Below, piece by piece: positions 1 through 7,936 of a stretch of 64,000 nucleotides of DNA. Source of the DNA: an uncultured Lachnospiraceae bacterium (GTDB lineage Bacteria > Bacillota > Clostridia > Lachnospirales > Lachnospiraceae). The notes under the pieces were generated by a model. The model was given only the letters and a program-made list of their open reading frames with translations, was not told the DNA's origin and did no database searches. The position numbers were made by a program, and so were the translations under genes. Numbering within the stretch: position 1 is the first letter of the stretch; every line of letters starts with the position of its first letter. The DNA is taken from the NCBI GenBank assembly GCA_910589635.1, contig CAJUTD010000002.1:46787-110786 (forward strand), given 5' to 3'.

Positions 1-2
1 CG

Positions 3-563
3 GAACCGATCTATCACGATTATGATCTTTGTGATGGGACAAAGCGGTATTGGGGCTACAATGAGCGGACAATTTTTGACAGCTTGTACCGCAGCCTGGA
101 AAAAGCGGCGGCAGATGCCCCGCGGCCAATCAGGCTGATTATCCGTCCACACCCCAGGGAGGACAGGAGATATTGGGAGGCCATGGCAGAGAAATATAAC
201 AATGATACCATCACTATGACGGTAGACAGTGAAAACGACAGCTTTTCTTTGATGAAAAGTGCGGATTTGGTCTGTGGCATGTCTTCGATGTTCCTGTTGG
301 AAGCTGTGATTTGTGGAAAACAGGTGTTGAGCATTATGATTGGCTTAAAGAGGGAGAATCCCTTTGTTTTAGATAAAATTGGACAGTGTAAGAGTATCTT
401 ATCGGAGGCAAAGCTGCAAGAGAAGATTAGAAAGGCTTTGCATAAGAGTGTTTATTTGGCTCTAAACGCAGGGGAGGGGGTATCTGCTTTCGGATATCCG
501 AAAGGAGTTGTCAAAGCAACAGATGCGATTATACAGTTGATAGAGGAGGAAATGGCAGAATGA
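3..563 (+). CDS. Glycosyltransferase-like protein, C-terminal part (5' end outside window)
   Basis: The reading frame is open from the left edge, so the gene starts upstream; 186 residues are visible. The fragment has an R-P-H-P-R-E motif (around residues 46-51 of the fragment) followed by D-L-V-C-G-M-S-S-M-F-L-L-E-A and a G-K-x-V-L strand. This pattern resembles the C-terminal nucleotide-sugar binding half of GT-B enzymes such as CDP-glycerol or capsule polysaccharide transferases. It overlaps the next gene by 4 nt (ATGA), so the two are probably co-translated. The location at the head of the pseudaminic acid block suggests a glycosyl- or glycerophosphotransferase of the same pathway, but the missing N-terminus prevents a firm call. 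Confidence 0.55.
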   Translation, partial: EPIYHDYDLCDGTKRYWGYNERTIFDSLYRSLEKAAADAPRPIRLIIRPHPREDRRYWEAMAEKYNNDTITMTVDSENDSFSLMKSADLVCGMSSMFLLEAVICGKQVLSIMIGLKRENPFVLDKIGQCKSILSEAKLQEKIRKALHKSVYLALNAGEGVSAFGYPKGVVKATDAIIQLIEEEMAE

Positions 564-1852
564 GTGTGTTGGCAATTAATGGCGGTGAAAAGGTCAGGAC
601 AAAATTATTCCCGGCGTACCGTGTGATTGGACAAGAGGAACAGCAGGCGGTTGCCAGGGTATTGGAGAGCGGCATACTCTCCAAGTACCTTGGATGCTGG
701 GCAGACGATTTCTATGGCGGGCCGCAGGTGCAGGCGATGGAGCGCGAGTGGGCAGAGTATTATGGCGTGAAACATGCCATTTCCGTGAATTCTGCCACGT
801 CTGCGCTGTATTGCGCAGCGGGGGCAGTCGGCTTAGCGCCTGGAGACGAGGTAATCGTTTCACCTTATACGATGTGCGCTTCCGCTACGGCTCCCTTAAT
901 CTATAATGCCGTTCCGGTATTTGCGGATATCGAGTATGATTATTACTGTCTGGATGCGGATGATATTGAACGTAAAATTACAGATAAGACGAAGGCGGTT
1001 ATCGTTGTGGACATTTTGGGCCAGCCGTATAATGTGGCCAGAATTAATGAGATTGCGAAAAAGCATGGACTGTATATTATCGAGGACAATGCCCAGGCGC
1101 CGCTGGCAGCGTTTAATGGCCAATATGCGGGAACCTTTGGTGATATTGGTATTTTTTCGCTGAATTACCACAAGCATATCCATTGCGGAGAGGGCGGCAT
1201 TCTGGTGACAAATGATGATGGGCTTGCAGAGCGTATGCGCTTAATCCGCAACCACGCAGAGGCTGTAGTAGAGAATAAAGGCGTCACCAATCTTAATAAT
1301 ATGATTGGTTTTAATTTCCGCATGACGGAAATAGAGGCGGCGATTACCAGGGAGCAATTGAAGAAATTGAGATGGCTGGTGGAAGAGCGCAGGAGAAACG
1401 TCCGTTATTTGGAAGAAAATCTGGCAGATATTCCGTTCCTCACGATGCCGGGAATCCGCGAGGGCTGCGAGCACTCTTATTATATCCACGCCATGAAATA
1501 CGATGAGTACATGACCGGCGTGCCCAGGGAAAAATTTGTGGCGGCGATGCAGGCGGAGCTGGCGCCCATTGAACTGAGGGAAGGCGAAGGGGTTAAAATA
1601 GGGCTTGGCTATTTAAAACCCTTATACGCGCAGCCGCTGTTCCGGCAAAAGACGGCTTATGGAAATACCGGTTATCCGTTTTCCCAGAGCGTAAGCTATG
1701 ATGAGGGTATATGCCCGGTTTGTGAAAAAATCTGTAATTCAGAGACGATTTTCCATGAGCTGATGCGCCCCTTTATGAGCAGGGAAGACCTTGACGACGT
1801 GCTTGGCGCGTTCCACAAGGTAGCGGATAATCTGGACGAGTTGAGAAGATAA
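560..1852 (+). CDS. DegT/DnrJ/EryC1/StrS family PLP aminotransferase
   Basis: 430 residues, a normal length for sugar aminotransferases of this family. The PLP-binding lysine is Lys205 in the segment N-Y-H-K-H-I-H-C-G-E-G-G, and the cofactor-contacting E-D-N-A-Q-A precedes it. A C-P-V-C-E-K motif near the C-terminus is typical of the StsC/AHBA-synthase-like branch. It overlaps its upstream neighbour by 4 nt, and its stop overlaps an upstream ATG of the pseF frame. It is a second aminotransferase beside PseC, so it probably makes a different amino sugar or amino-cyclitol precursor for the same glycan. The substrate cannot be told from sequence. Confidence 0.85.
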   Translation: MSVLAINGGEKVRTKLFPAYRVIGQEEQQAVARVLESGILSKYLGCWADDFYGGPQVQAMEREWAEYYGVKHAISVNSATSALYCAAGAVGLAPGDEVIVSPYTMCASATAPLIYNAVPVFADIEYDYYCLDADDIERKITDKTKAVIVVDILGQPYNVARINEIAKKHGLYIIEDNAQAPLAAFNGQYAGTFGDIGIFSLNYHKHIHCGEGGILVTNDDGLAERMRLIRNHAEAVVENKGVTNLNNMIGFNFRMTEIEAAITREQLKKLRWLVEERRRNVRYLEENLADIPFLTMPGIREGCEHSYYIHAMKYDEYMTGVPREKFVAAMQAELAPIELREGEGVKIGLGYLKPLYAQPLFRQKTAYGNTGYPFSQSVSYDEGICPVCEKICNSETIFHELMRPFMSREDLDDVLGAFHKVADNLDELRR

Positions 1853-1884
1853 TGACGAAGCATTTTATACAAGGAGGGATTGCC

Positions 1885-2583
1885 ATGGCAGAGAAATGCC
1901 TTGCGGTGATTACTGCGCGGGGAGGGAGCAAACGTGTCCCGCGCAAAAATATTAAAGAGTTTTGCGGGGAGCCGATCATTGCATATTCCATCCGGGCGGC
2001 GCGGGGAAGCGGCGTCTTTGACGAGGTAATGGTATCTACGGATGATGAAGAGATTGCAGAAATTGCCAGGGGGCTCGGCGCACAAGTGCCTTTCCAGCGG
2101 TCGCCGGAGAATTCCGGGGATATGGCGATGACCCATGAGGTTGTGCTTGAGGTCTTGCGAAGGTATGAGGAGTTAGGCAAGAAATTTGATATTGTGTGCT
2201 GTATTTACCCGACCGCCCCGTTTCTCACGGCGTCGCGGTTAAGAGAGAGCATGGAAAAGTTACGGCAGGAGAAAGTAGACGGCGTTGTGCCGGTTGTCCG
2301 TTTTTCCTTTCCGCCGCAGCGGTGTTTTGTGATTAAGGAAGGACTGGTGTCCTATCAATGGCCGGAGAACCGATTGAAACGTTCCCAGGATCTTGAGCCT
2401 TACTACCATGACTGCGGGCAGTTTTATTTACTGCGCGTGGAGCCTTTTATCCGCGAGCAAAGTATGGTGTTAGCCAATACGGCGCCCATCATTCTGGACG
2501 AGAAAGAAGTGCAGGATATTGATACGCCGGAAGACTGGGAGATGGCACAGATGAAGTTTCGGCTGCTGCGTGGCGACAGTTAA
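1885..2583 (+). CDS. pseF: Pseudaminic acid cytidylyltransferase (PseF / NeuA family)
   Basis: Transfers CMP from CTP to a nonulosonic acid, giving the CMP-sugar used by glycosyltransferases in the cytoplasm. The N-terminus carries the CMP-sialate synthetase signature A-R-G-G-S-K-R-V-P-R-K-N (residues 11-22). An ATG exists 33 nt upstream, but the start at 1885 is preferred: it has an AAGGAGGG ribosome binding site 6 nt ahead and gives the family N-terminus. 232 residues, standard for PseF. The assignment to pseudaminic rather than sialic or legionaminic acid rests on the neighbouring pseI, pseG and pseC. Confidence 0.87.
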   Translation: MAEKCLAVITARGGSKRVPRKNIKEFCGEPIIAYSIRAARGSGVFDEVMVSTDDEEIAEIARGLGAQVPFQRSPENSGDMAMTHEVVLEVLRRYEELGKKFDIVCCIYPTAPFLTASRLRESMEKLRQEKVDGVVPVVRFSFPPQRCFVIKEGLVSYQWPENRLKRSQDLEPYYHDCGQFYLLRVEPFIREQSMVLANTAPIILDEKEVQDIDTPEDWEMAQMKFRLLRGDS

Positions 2584-2603
2584 GATGAAATGGAGGATGG
2601 GCA

Positions 2604-3662
2604 ATGGAGAGGATAAAGGTTGGGAACAGGGAAATCGGGGCGGGACGCCCCGCGTATGTGATTGCAGAGATGTCGGCAAACCATGCCGGGAGTCTTGCAC
2701 GTGCCAAAGAAATTATTCACGCGGCAAAGGAATCCGGTGCAGACTGTATAAAGCTCCAAACCTACACGCCGGATACCCTGACAATCGACTGTGATAATTC
2801 CTATTTTCAAATAGCGGATGGGACTTGGGGCGGCGAAAACTTGTACCATTTATATGGGAAGGCGTATACGCCCTGGGAGTGGCAGGGAGAACTCAAGGAT
2901 GAGGCAGGGCGAGTGGGCATTGACTTTCTGTCTACGCCTTTTGATACAACGTCGGTAAATTTCCTGGAAGATTTGGGCGTTGATTTTTATAAGATTGCCT
3001 CCTTCGAGCTTGTGGATTTGCCGCTTATTTCCTATGTTGCTTCCAAAGGCAAGCCGATGATCATGTCGACTGGAATGAGCTCGATCGGTGAAATAGAAGA
3101 TGCGGTGAAGACGGTGCGGGATGCAGGGAATGAGCAGCTTATACTGCTTCGCTGCGCCAGCGCATATCCGGCGATTACCGATGATATGAATTTAAAAACA
3201 ATGCAGAATATGGCGGAAGTATTTGACGTTCCAGTGGGGCTTTCCGACCATTCCATGGGTTCGGTGGGCGCCATTACAGCGGTCGCGCTGGGGGCTTCTG
3301 TCATTGAAAAGCATTTCTGTCTGGACCGTGCAATTGAGAACCCGGATTCTTCTTTTTCTATGAATCCCCAGGAATTTTCCCAGATGGTAAAGGATATCCG
3401 ACAGGCGCAGCGGGCAATTGGGCATGTTAAATACGGCGTTACGGAACAGGAAAAGTCCAATATTGTCTTTCGGCGTTCCATTTTTTGCGTACAGGATGTT
3501 AAGAAAGGGGAGAAGCTCACCGAAGAAAATATCAGGATTATCCGTCCTGGGTATGGCATGGCGCCCAAATACTATGGGCAGGTATTAGGGCAAGTGGCGC
3601 TTACAGATATCGCGCGGGGCACGCCGCTTGCATTTGGCATGATAGGGGAGGCGATGGAATAA
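2604..3662 (+). CDS. pseI: Pseudaminic acid synthase (PseI / NeuB family)
   Basis: Condenses phosphoenolpyruvate with 6-deoxy-AltdiNAc to give the nonulosonic acid. 352 residues with the expected two-part structure: an N-terminal TIM barrel (about 1-280; visible motifs A-E-M-S-A-N-H, K-L-Q-T-Y, S-T-P-F-D, G-L-S-D-H-S) and a C-terminal SAF/antifreeze-like domain from about residue 290 (R-R-S-I-F onward, ending G-T-P-L). E-M-S-A-N-H is typical of PseI-type members. The stop codon overlaps the start of the next gene, so the block is one operon. Confidence 0.92.
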   Translation: MERIKVGNREIGAGRPAYVIAEMSANHAGSLARAKEIIHAAKESGADCIKLQTYTPDTLTIDCDNSYFQIADGTWGGENLYHLYGKAYTPWEWQGELKDEAGRVGIDFLSTPFDTTSVNFLEDLGVDFYKIASFELVDLPLISYVASKGKPMIMSTGMSSIGEIEDAVKTVRDAGNEQLILLRCASAYPAITDDMNLKTMQNMAEVFDVPVGLSDHSMGSVGAITAVALGASVIEKHFCLDRAIENPDSSFSMNPQEFSQMVKDIRQAQRAIGHVKYGVTEQEKSNIVFRRSIFCVQDVKKGEKLTEENIRIIRPGYGMAPKYYGQVLGQVALTDIARGTPLAFGMIGEAME

Positions 3663-4273
3663 TGTCTGAGAGTATCCTTTATCTTACAAATAATGAAAAT
3701 ACTTTAGGATTCTTTGCATGGCTGAAAGAGAGATATACTGCCAAATTTTGTAGCGACGCATTGTGTCTGTCTCAGCTTGAGCAGTTTAAACCGGATATTG
3801 TTATCAGTTATAATTATAAATATATTATCGGCCGGGAATTGATTGAATATATGGAAGGGCGGATGATTAATCTCCATATTTCACTGTTGCCCTGGAACCG
3901 GGGAGCCAACCCGAATTTTTGGAGTTTTATGGACGATACGCCCAAAGGCGTTACCATCCACCAGATCAATGCAGGATTGGATAAAGGGAAGATTCTTTGT
4001 CAGAAGGAGTGTTTCTTTGATGCCAAAAAAGAGACTTTTTTATCCACTTATGACAAGTTAAACGAGGCGATCGTCACTTTATTTCAGGAAAATTGCGAGG
4101 ACATCATCGGGGGACGGATTGCGCCAAAAGAGCAGCCCCCGGGAGGCAGTTACCATTCTGTAAAGGAGTTTGAGGAAGTCAAATCGCAGCTGGATTTTGC
4201 ATGGTCTGATAATATTGCTTTGGTGCAGTCAAAATATAAAACGTACAAGGAAACAGAGATGAAAAGAGAGTAA
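3662..4273 (+). CDS. Formyltransferase-fold enzyme, probable sugar N-formyltransferase
   Basis: 203 residues with the catalytic core of N10-formyltetrahydrofolate-dependent formyltransferases: Asn70 and His72 in I-N-L-H-I-S-L-L-P followed by R-G, and Asp107 in A-G-L-D-K-G. These correspond to the Asn-His-Asp triad of methionyl-tRNA and sugar formyltransferases. It lacks the C-terminal tRNA-binding domain of Fmt. It lies between pseI and pseG, overlapping pseI and ending 2 nt before the pseG start. A gene of the PseH acetyltransferase type is absent from the window, so an inferred role is N-formylation of the 4-amino group of the pseudaminic acid precursor, giving a 7-N-formyl pseudaminic acid. 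The fold is clear; the substrate is inference. Confidence 0.8.
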   Translation: MSESILYLTNNENTLGFFAWLKERYTAKFCSDALCLSQLEQFKPDIVISYNYKYIIGRELIEYMEGRMINLHISLLPWNRGANPNFWSFMDDTPKGVTIHQINAGLDKGKILCQKECFFDAKKETFLSTYDKLNEAIVTLFQENCEDIIGGRIAPKEQPPGGSYHSVKEFEEVKSQLDFAWSDNIALVQSKYKTYKETEMKRE

Positions 4274-4275
4274 CG

Positions 4276-5280
4276 ATGTTGTATATTAGAGTTGATATGA
4301 ATAATCGTATTGCCACTGGGCATGTAATGCGCTGCCTGTCCGTGGCAGACGCGGCAAAAACGCTGGGTGAAGAAGTAACATTTCTTCTTGCTGATAACCA
4401 GGCGGCGGGGCTGGTCAGAAAGCGCGGGCATCATGCCGTTGTGCTGAATACGCCTTGGGATGATATGGCGGCGGAGCTTCCCAAATTGAGGGATATGATT
4501 TGGGATTATGGTATCGAAAGGATTCTCATTGACAGTTACCAGGTGACGCCCTCGTATCTGGGGGAATTGAAAAAGTATACGGAAGTCTTTTACCTGGATG
4601 ATTTGAATGCATTCCATTATCCGGTGGACGGGCTGATATGCTATGCCAATTATTGGCAGAGATTCCAGTACGAGGAGAACTACACGGATACGAAACTGTT
4701 TCTGGGAACGCAGTACATACCGCTGGGGGAATCTTTTTCCCACTGTGGCCCCAAGGAAATAAAGCCAGGCGTGGAGCATTTACTGTTGCTCTCCGGGGGA
4801 TCAGACCCTTATGATATCCTGGCTGGTATGCTTAGACAGATTCACAGGGAGAGATACAGAAAGATCAGTGTAATATGTGGTGTTTACTATCCCAAATACA
4901 AGGAATTATGTGATAAATACCAGAAGGATGAAAATATCAGCATCTACCAGGGCGTCCCGGATATGGTGCGTTTTATGCAGGAGGCAGATCTCGCTGTCTC
5001 CGCAGGAGGCACGACGCTTTATGAATTGTGTGCCGCGGGAACGCCTGCCATATCTTATTCCTTTGCGGATAACCAGTTAGGCAATGTGGAAAAATTCGAG
5101 GAGGACGGTATGATTTCTTATGCCGGGGATTTGCGGCGCGATCCTGTGGCGGAACACGTTGCCGCGTATCTCGATTATTTTGGGCAGAACCGGCAAGTGC
5201 GCGGGGAGCGGTCATTAAAAATGCAGGAATTGGTAGATGGAAAAGGCGCTTTACGCATTGCAAGGGCGTTGATGGAATAG
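4276..5280 (+). CDS. pseG: UDP-2,4-diacetamido-2,4,6-trideoxy-beta-L-altropyranose hydrolase (PseG)
   Basis: Removes UDP from the UDP-linked precursor to release the free sugar that PseI condenses. 334 residues, GT-B/MurG-like fold. The N-terminus shows G-H-V-M-R-C with the family's catalytic histidine at position 16. L-L-S-G-G-S-D-P in mid-protein and S-A-G-G-T-T-L-Y-E-L near residue 245 match the UDP-binding region. The start is 2 nt after the stop of the formyltransferase gene, and pseC follows after 9 nt. Some PseG proteins are fused to a PseH-type acetyltransferase; this one is not. Confidence 0.9.
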   Translation: MLYIRVDMNNRIATGHVMRCLSVADAAKTLGEEVTFLLADNQAAGLVRKRGHHAVVLNTPWDDMAAELPKLRDMIWDYGIERILIDSYQVTPSYLGELKKYTEVFYLDDLNAFHYPVDGLICYANYWQRFQYEENYTDTKLFLGTQYIPLGESFSHCGPKEIKPGVEHLLLLSGGSDPYDILAGMLRQIHRERYRKISVICGVYYPKYKELCDKYQKDENISIYQGVPDMVRFMQEADLAVSAGGTTLYELCAAGTPAISYSFADNQLGNVEKFEEDGMISYAGDLRRDPVAEHVAAYLDYFGQNRQVRGERSLKMQELVDGKGALRIARALME

Positions 5281-5289
5281 TGGGGGTTT

Positions 5290-6420
5290 ATGATGATACC
5301 ATATGGAAGGCAGATTATAGAAGACGATGATATACAGGCAGTGGTGGATGTGCTGAAATCAGACTACCTCACCACAGGGCCCAAGATTGCAGAATTTGAA
5401 AAGAGTGTGGCAGATTATGTGGGCTCGAAGTATGCGGTGGCAGTTTCTAACGGTACGGCAGCTCTGCATGCGGCATGTTTTGCAGCGGGAATCGGCGCGG
5501 GGGACGAGGTCATTACCACGCCGATTACTTTTGCGGCGTCAGCAAATTGTGTGCTGTATTGCGGCGGCAAACCGGTGTTTGCCGATATTGACCCGCAGAC
5601 ATACAACATAGATGCAGAGGATATTAAGAGGAAAATAACCGCCAGGACGAAGGCGATTATACCGGTGCATTTGGCAGGGCAGCCCTGTGATATGGATGCT
5701 ATCCATAAGATTGCCGAAGAATACCGTCTTACGGTAATAGAGGATGGCGCACACGCCCTGGGTTCCGTCTATAAGGGGAAGAAAATTGGCGCACTTTCGG
5801 ATATGACGACGTTCAGTTTCCATCCGGTAAAGCCCATTACCACCGGCGAGGGTGGTATGGTTGTCACTGACGACGAACAACTGTACCAAAAGCTTGTGCT
5901 TTTCCGCAGCCACGGGATAACAAGGGATGCGTCGCTGTTGACCGAGGATGGCGGGCCGTGGTTTTATCAGCAATTGGAACTCGGCTATAATTATCGGATT
6001 ACGGATATCCAATGTGCGTTAGGATATTCACAGATGAAGAAATTGCAGCGTTTTATCGGACGCAGGCGTGAATTGGCGGCGCGGTATGATGAAGCGTTAA
6101 AGGATTGTCCGCATCTTTTGCTGCCATATCAGCTTCCGCAGACAGACAGCGGCTATCATCTCTATATTATTCAGGTGACGGACTGTGACAGGAGACAAGT
6201 TTTTGAAGAACTGCGCGAAAAAGGCATTGGGGTCAATGTGCATTATATCCCGGTGTATTATCATCCTTATTACCGTGAACATGGTTACCGGGACGTTTGT
6301 TGTCCCCATGCGGAGCAGCTCTATCAGCGGATGATCAGTATTCCGCTTCATGCGGGTATGACGGACGCGGAGCAGGATTACGTGGTAAAATGTATCAAGG
6401 AAACAGTGGGATTTATTTAA
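5290..6420 (+). CDS. pseC: UDP-4-amino-4,6-dideoxy-N-acetyl-beta-L-altrosamine transaminase (PseC)
   Basis: PLP-dependent aminotransferase acting on the PseB product in pseudaminic acid synthesis. 376 residues. Lys181 lies in F-H-P-V-K-P-I-T-T-G-E-G-G, the PseC-type lysine motif, and the N-terminus I-P-Y-G-R-Q-x-I is characteristic. Two adjacent Met codons follow a GGGGG run; either may be used. It is the last gene of the tight pse block: the next gene starts 79 nt later with its own ribosome binding site. The PseB dehydratase needed upstream in the pathway is not in this window. Confidence 0.92.
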   Translation: MMIPYGRQIIEDDDIQAVVDVLKSDYLTTGPKIAEFEKSVADYVGSKYAVAVSNGTAALHAACFAAGIGAGDEVITTPITFAASANCVLYCGGKPVFADIDPQTYNIDAEDIKRKITARTKAIIPVHLAGQPCDMDAIHKIAEEYRLTVIEDGAHALGSVYKGKKIGALSDMTTFSFHPVKPITTGEGGMVVTDDEQLYQKLVLFRSHGITRDASLLTEDGGPWFYQQLELGYNYRITDIQCALGYSQMKKLQRFIGRRRELAARYDEALKDCPHLLLPYQLPQTDSGYHLYIIQVTDCDRRQVFEELREKGIGVNVHYIPVYYHPYYREHGYRDVCCPHAEQLYQRMISIPLHAGMTDAEQDYVVKCIKETVGFI

Positions 6421-6499
6421 TTTTAAAACAACCTAATGAAAAACAACTTTCTTTACGATATATATATCAGAGTATTTTACAAGAAAGGACGAAGATATC

Positions 6500-6865
6500 A
6501 TGGAAGATAATCGTAAAGAGCAAGCAGAGGCTTTGGAAGCGTTAAAGGATTATAATCCCAAGGTCTGTAAAGCATTGAAAGAGGTCATTCCCGAGGTCAA
6601 GGGAGAGCGCAAGGAAGACACTCAGGAATATCTGGACTATATTTTTAAAGGGATTAACTGGGAGCTTCAGGTAGTCAACGGCACAATGACGCTTTTGAAT
6701 GAGAAAGAGGAGCAGGTATCGAAGGATGACCTGAATGAGATAGTAGTTCAGATTAACGATGCCTATACGTCTAAGGATGATAACAAGCTCGCACAGATTA
6801 TGGAAGAAAAACTGCTGCCGTTTGTGGAGAAGTTAGGTACATATATTGAGAAAGCCCTGGCATAG
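6500..6865 (+). CDS. Small acidic helical protein of unknown function
   Basis: 121 residues, rich in Glu, Lys and Asp, predicted mostly helical, without signal peptide, membrane segment or recognisable motif. An AGAAAGGA ribosome binding site lies 8 to 10 nt before the ATG. It follows pseC after 79 nt and is followed by a hairpin terminator, so it probably ends the pse transcript. I do not recognise the family. Its place suggests an accessory factor of the glycosylation system, but no function can be claimed. It does not look related to the small acidic protein at 37756-38118. Confidence 0.7.
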   Translation: MEDNRKEQAEALEALKDYNPKVCKALKEVIPEVKGERKEDTQEYLDYIFKGINWELQVVNGTMTLLNEKEEQVSKDDLNEIVVQINDAYTSKDDNKLAQIMEEKLLPFVEKLGTYIEKALA

Positions 6866-7026
6866 AGGGAAGAGAATATTTCATACAACAGATAGGGAGT
6901 TTCATAGAACTTAATTTCTGTTGTGCTATATTTGGTGAGATATGTTTGAAAGCGTGAAAATTATCATGGATGATAAGCGAAGTACAAGGATGTAGACAGC
7001 GAAACGTATAGCACAGTTTATAAAAA

Positions 7027-7067
7027 GTTCATGGTAAGGGAATGATAATTCTGCCATGGGCTTTTTT
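7027..7067 (+). terminator. Rho-independent terminator after the pse operon
   Basis: A 10-bp stem (7027-7036 with 7052-7061, including some G-U pairs) and a 15-nt loop are followed by six T. It lies 161 nt after the preceding stop. The 228-nt gap also holds weaker matching stretches (TGTGCTATA near 6923 and TATAGCACA near 7007) that could form a longer-range stem. Confidence 0.7.
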
Positions 7068-7093
7068 ATCTTATAGAATTTGGAAGGTAATGT

Positions 7094-7918
7094 ATGGAGA
7101 GTTACGAGATATCAAAAGAGGAATTGAGGCAGTTACAGCTCATTCAGCTGGAATTATTGCAGGAGGTAAACCGCATTTGTAAGAAATGTGGGATCAGATA
7201 TAATATTGTTGCCGGTACGCTCTTAGGGGCTGTGCGCCATCAAGGTTACATACCCTGGGATGACGATGCGGACGTGGCGTTGCTGCGGCCGGAGTACGAG
7301 AAGTTCCGTAAGGCGTGTAAGACAGAACTTAACCATGAAAAGTTTTACTTTCAGGATCACCGCGCGACGAAGGGTTACCGCTGGGGATATGGTAAGCTGC
7401 GCCGGAAAGGCACGGTATTCCTTCGGCAGAATCAGGAGCATATGACATACGAGCAGGGAGTCTTTATTGACATTTTTCCTCTGGACGGCGTGCCTGACAA
7501 TTACCTTCTGAGAAGCCTTTTTAATTTTGAATGTTTTTGCGTGCGCAAGATGCTGTGGGCGCGGGTCGGCAAGGTAGCGGACAAGAATCCGCTGATGCGG
7601 GGCTGGTATGGTCTGTTGGACAAAGTGCCGGAGCAGAGGATTTTTGCTCATTACCATAAGATGATTCGCCGAAGCAGACGGTTTGGCGGCAGGATGGTCA
7701 GGACGCTTTTATATCCCACGGCTAATAATGAATACGGCTATTACCGCTGCTGGTATGAGAAAACGGTTCCAATGGAATTTGAGGGTGTCGAATTTGAAGC
7801 CATTCGCGATTACGATTCATACTTGAGGTATGAATATGGAAACTATATGGAATTACCGCCGGAGAATAAGCGCAAGGTACATCCGGTATCGCAGTTGAAA
7901 ATAGACGTAGGGAAATGA
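7094..7918 (+). CDS. LicD family phosphotransferase
   Basis: 274 residues of the LicD/nucleotidyltransferase fold. The signature G-T-L-L-G-A-V-R-H-Q-G-Y-I-P-W-D-D-D (41-58), followed by A-D-V, carries the metal-binding aspartates; a second block G-V-F-I-D-I-F-P-L-D-G-V follows near residue 121. LicD proteins move phosphorylated groups, such as phosphocholine from CDP-choline, onto sugars of teichoic acids or glycoproteins. The next gene encodes a cytidylyltransferase fusion, so the two may make and transfer one CDP-activated group. The actual group is unknown. It is one of three LicD proteins in the window. Confidence 0.88.
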   Translation: MESYEISKEELRQLQLIQLELLQEVNRICKKCGIRYNIVAGTLLGAVRHQGYIPWDDDADVALLRPEYEKFRKACKTELNHEKFYFQDHRATKGYRWGYGKLRRKGTVFLRQNQEHMTYEQGVFIDIFPLDGVPDNYLLRSLFNFECFCVRKMLWARVGKVADKNPLMRGWYGLLDKVPEQRIFAHYHKMIRRSRRFGGRMVRTLLYPTANNEYGYYRCWYEKTVPMEFEGVEFEAIRDYDSYLRYEYGNYMELPPENKRKVHPVSQLKIDVGK

Positions 7919-7936
7919 TGCGCAGAGGATAAGAAT

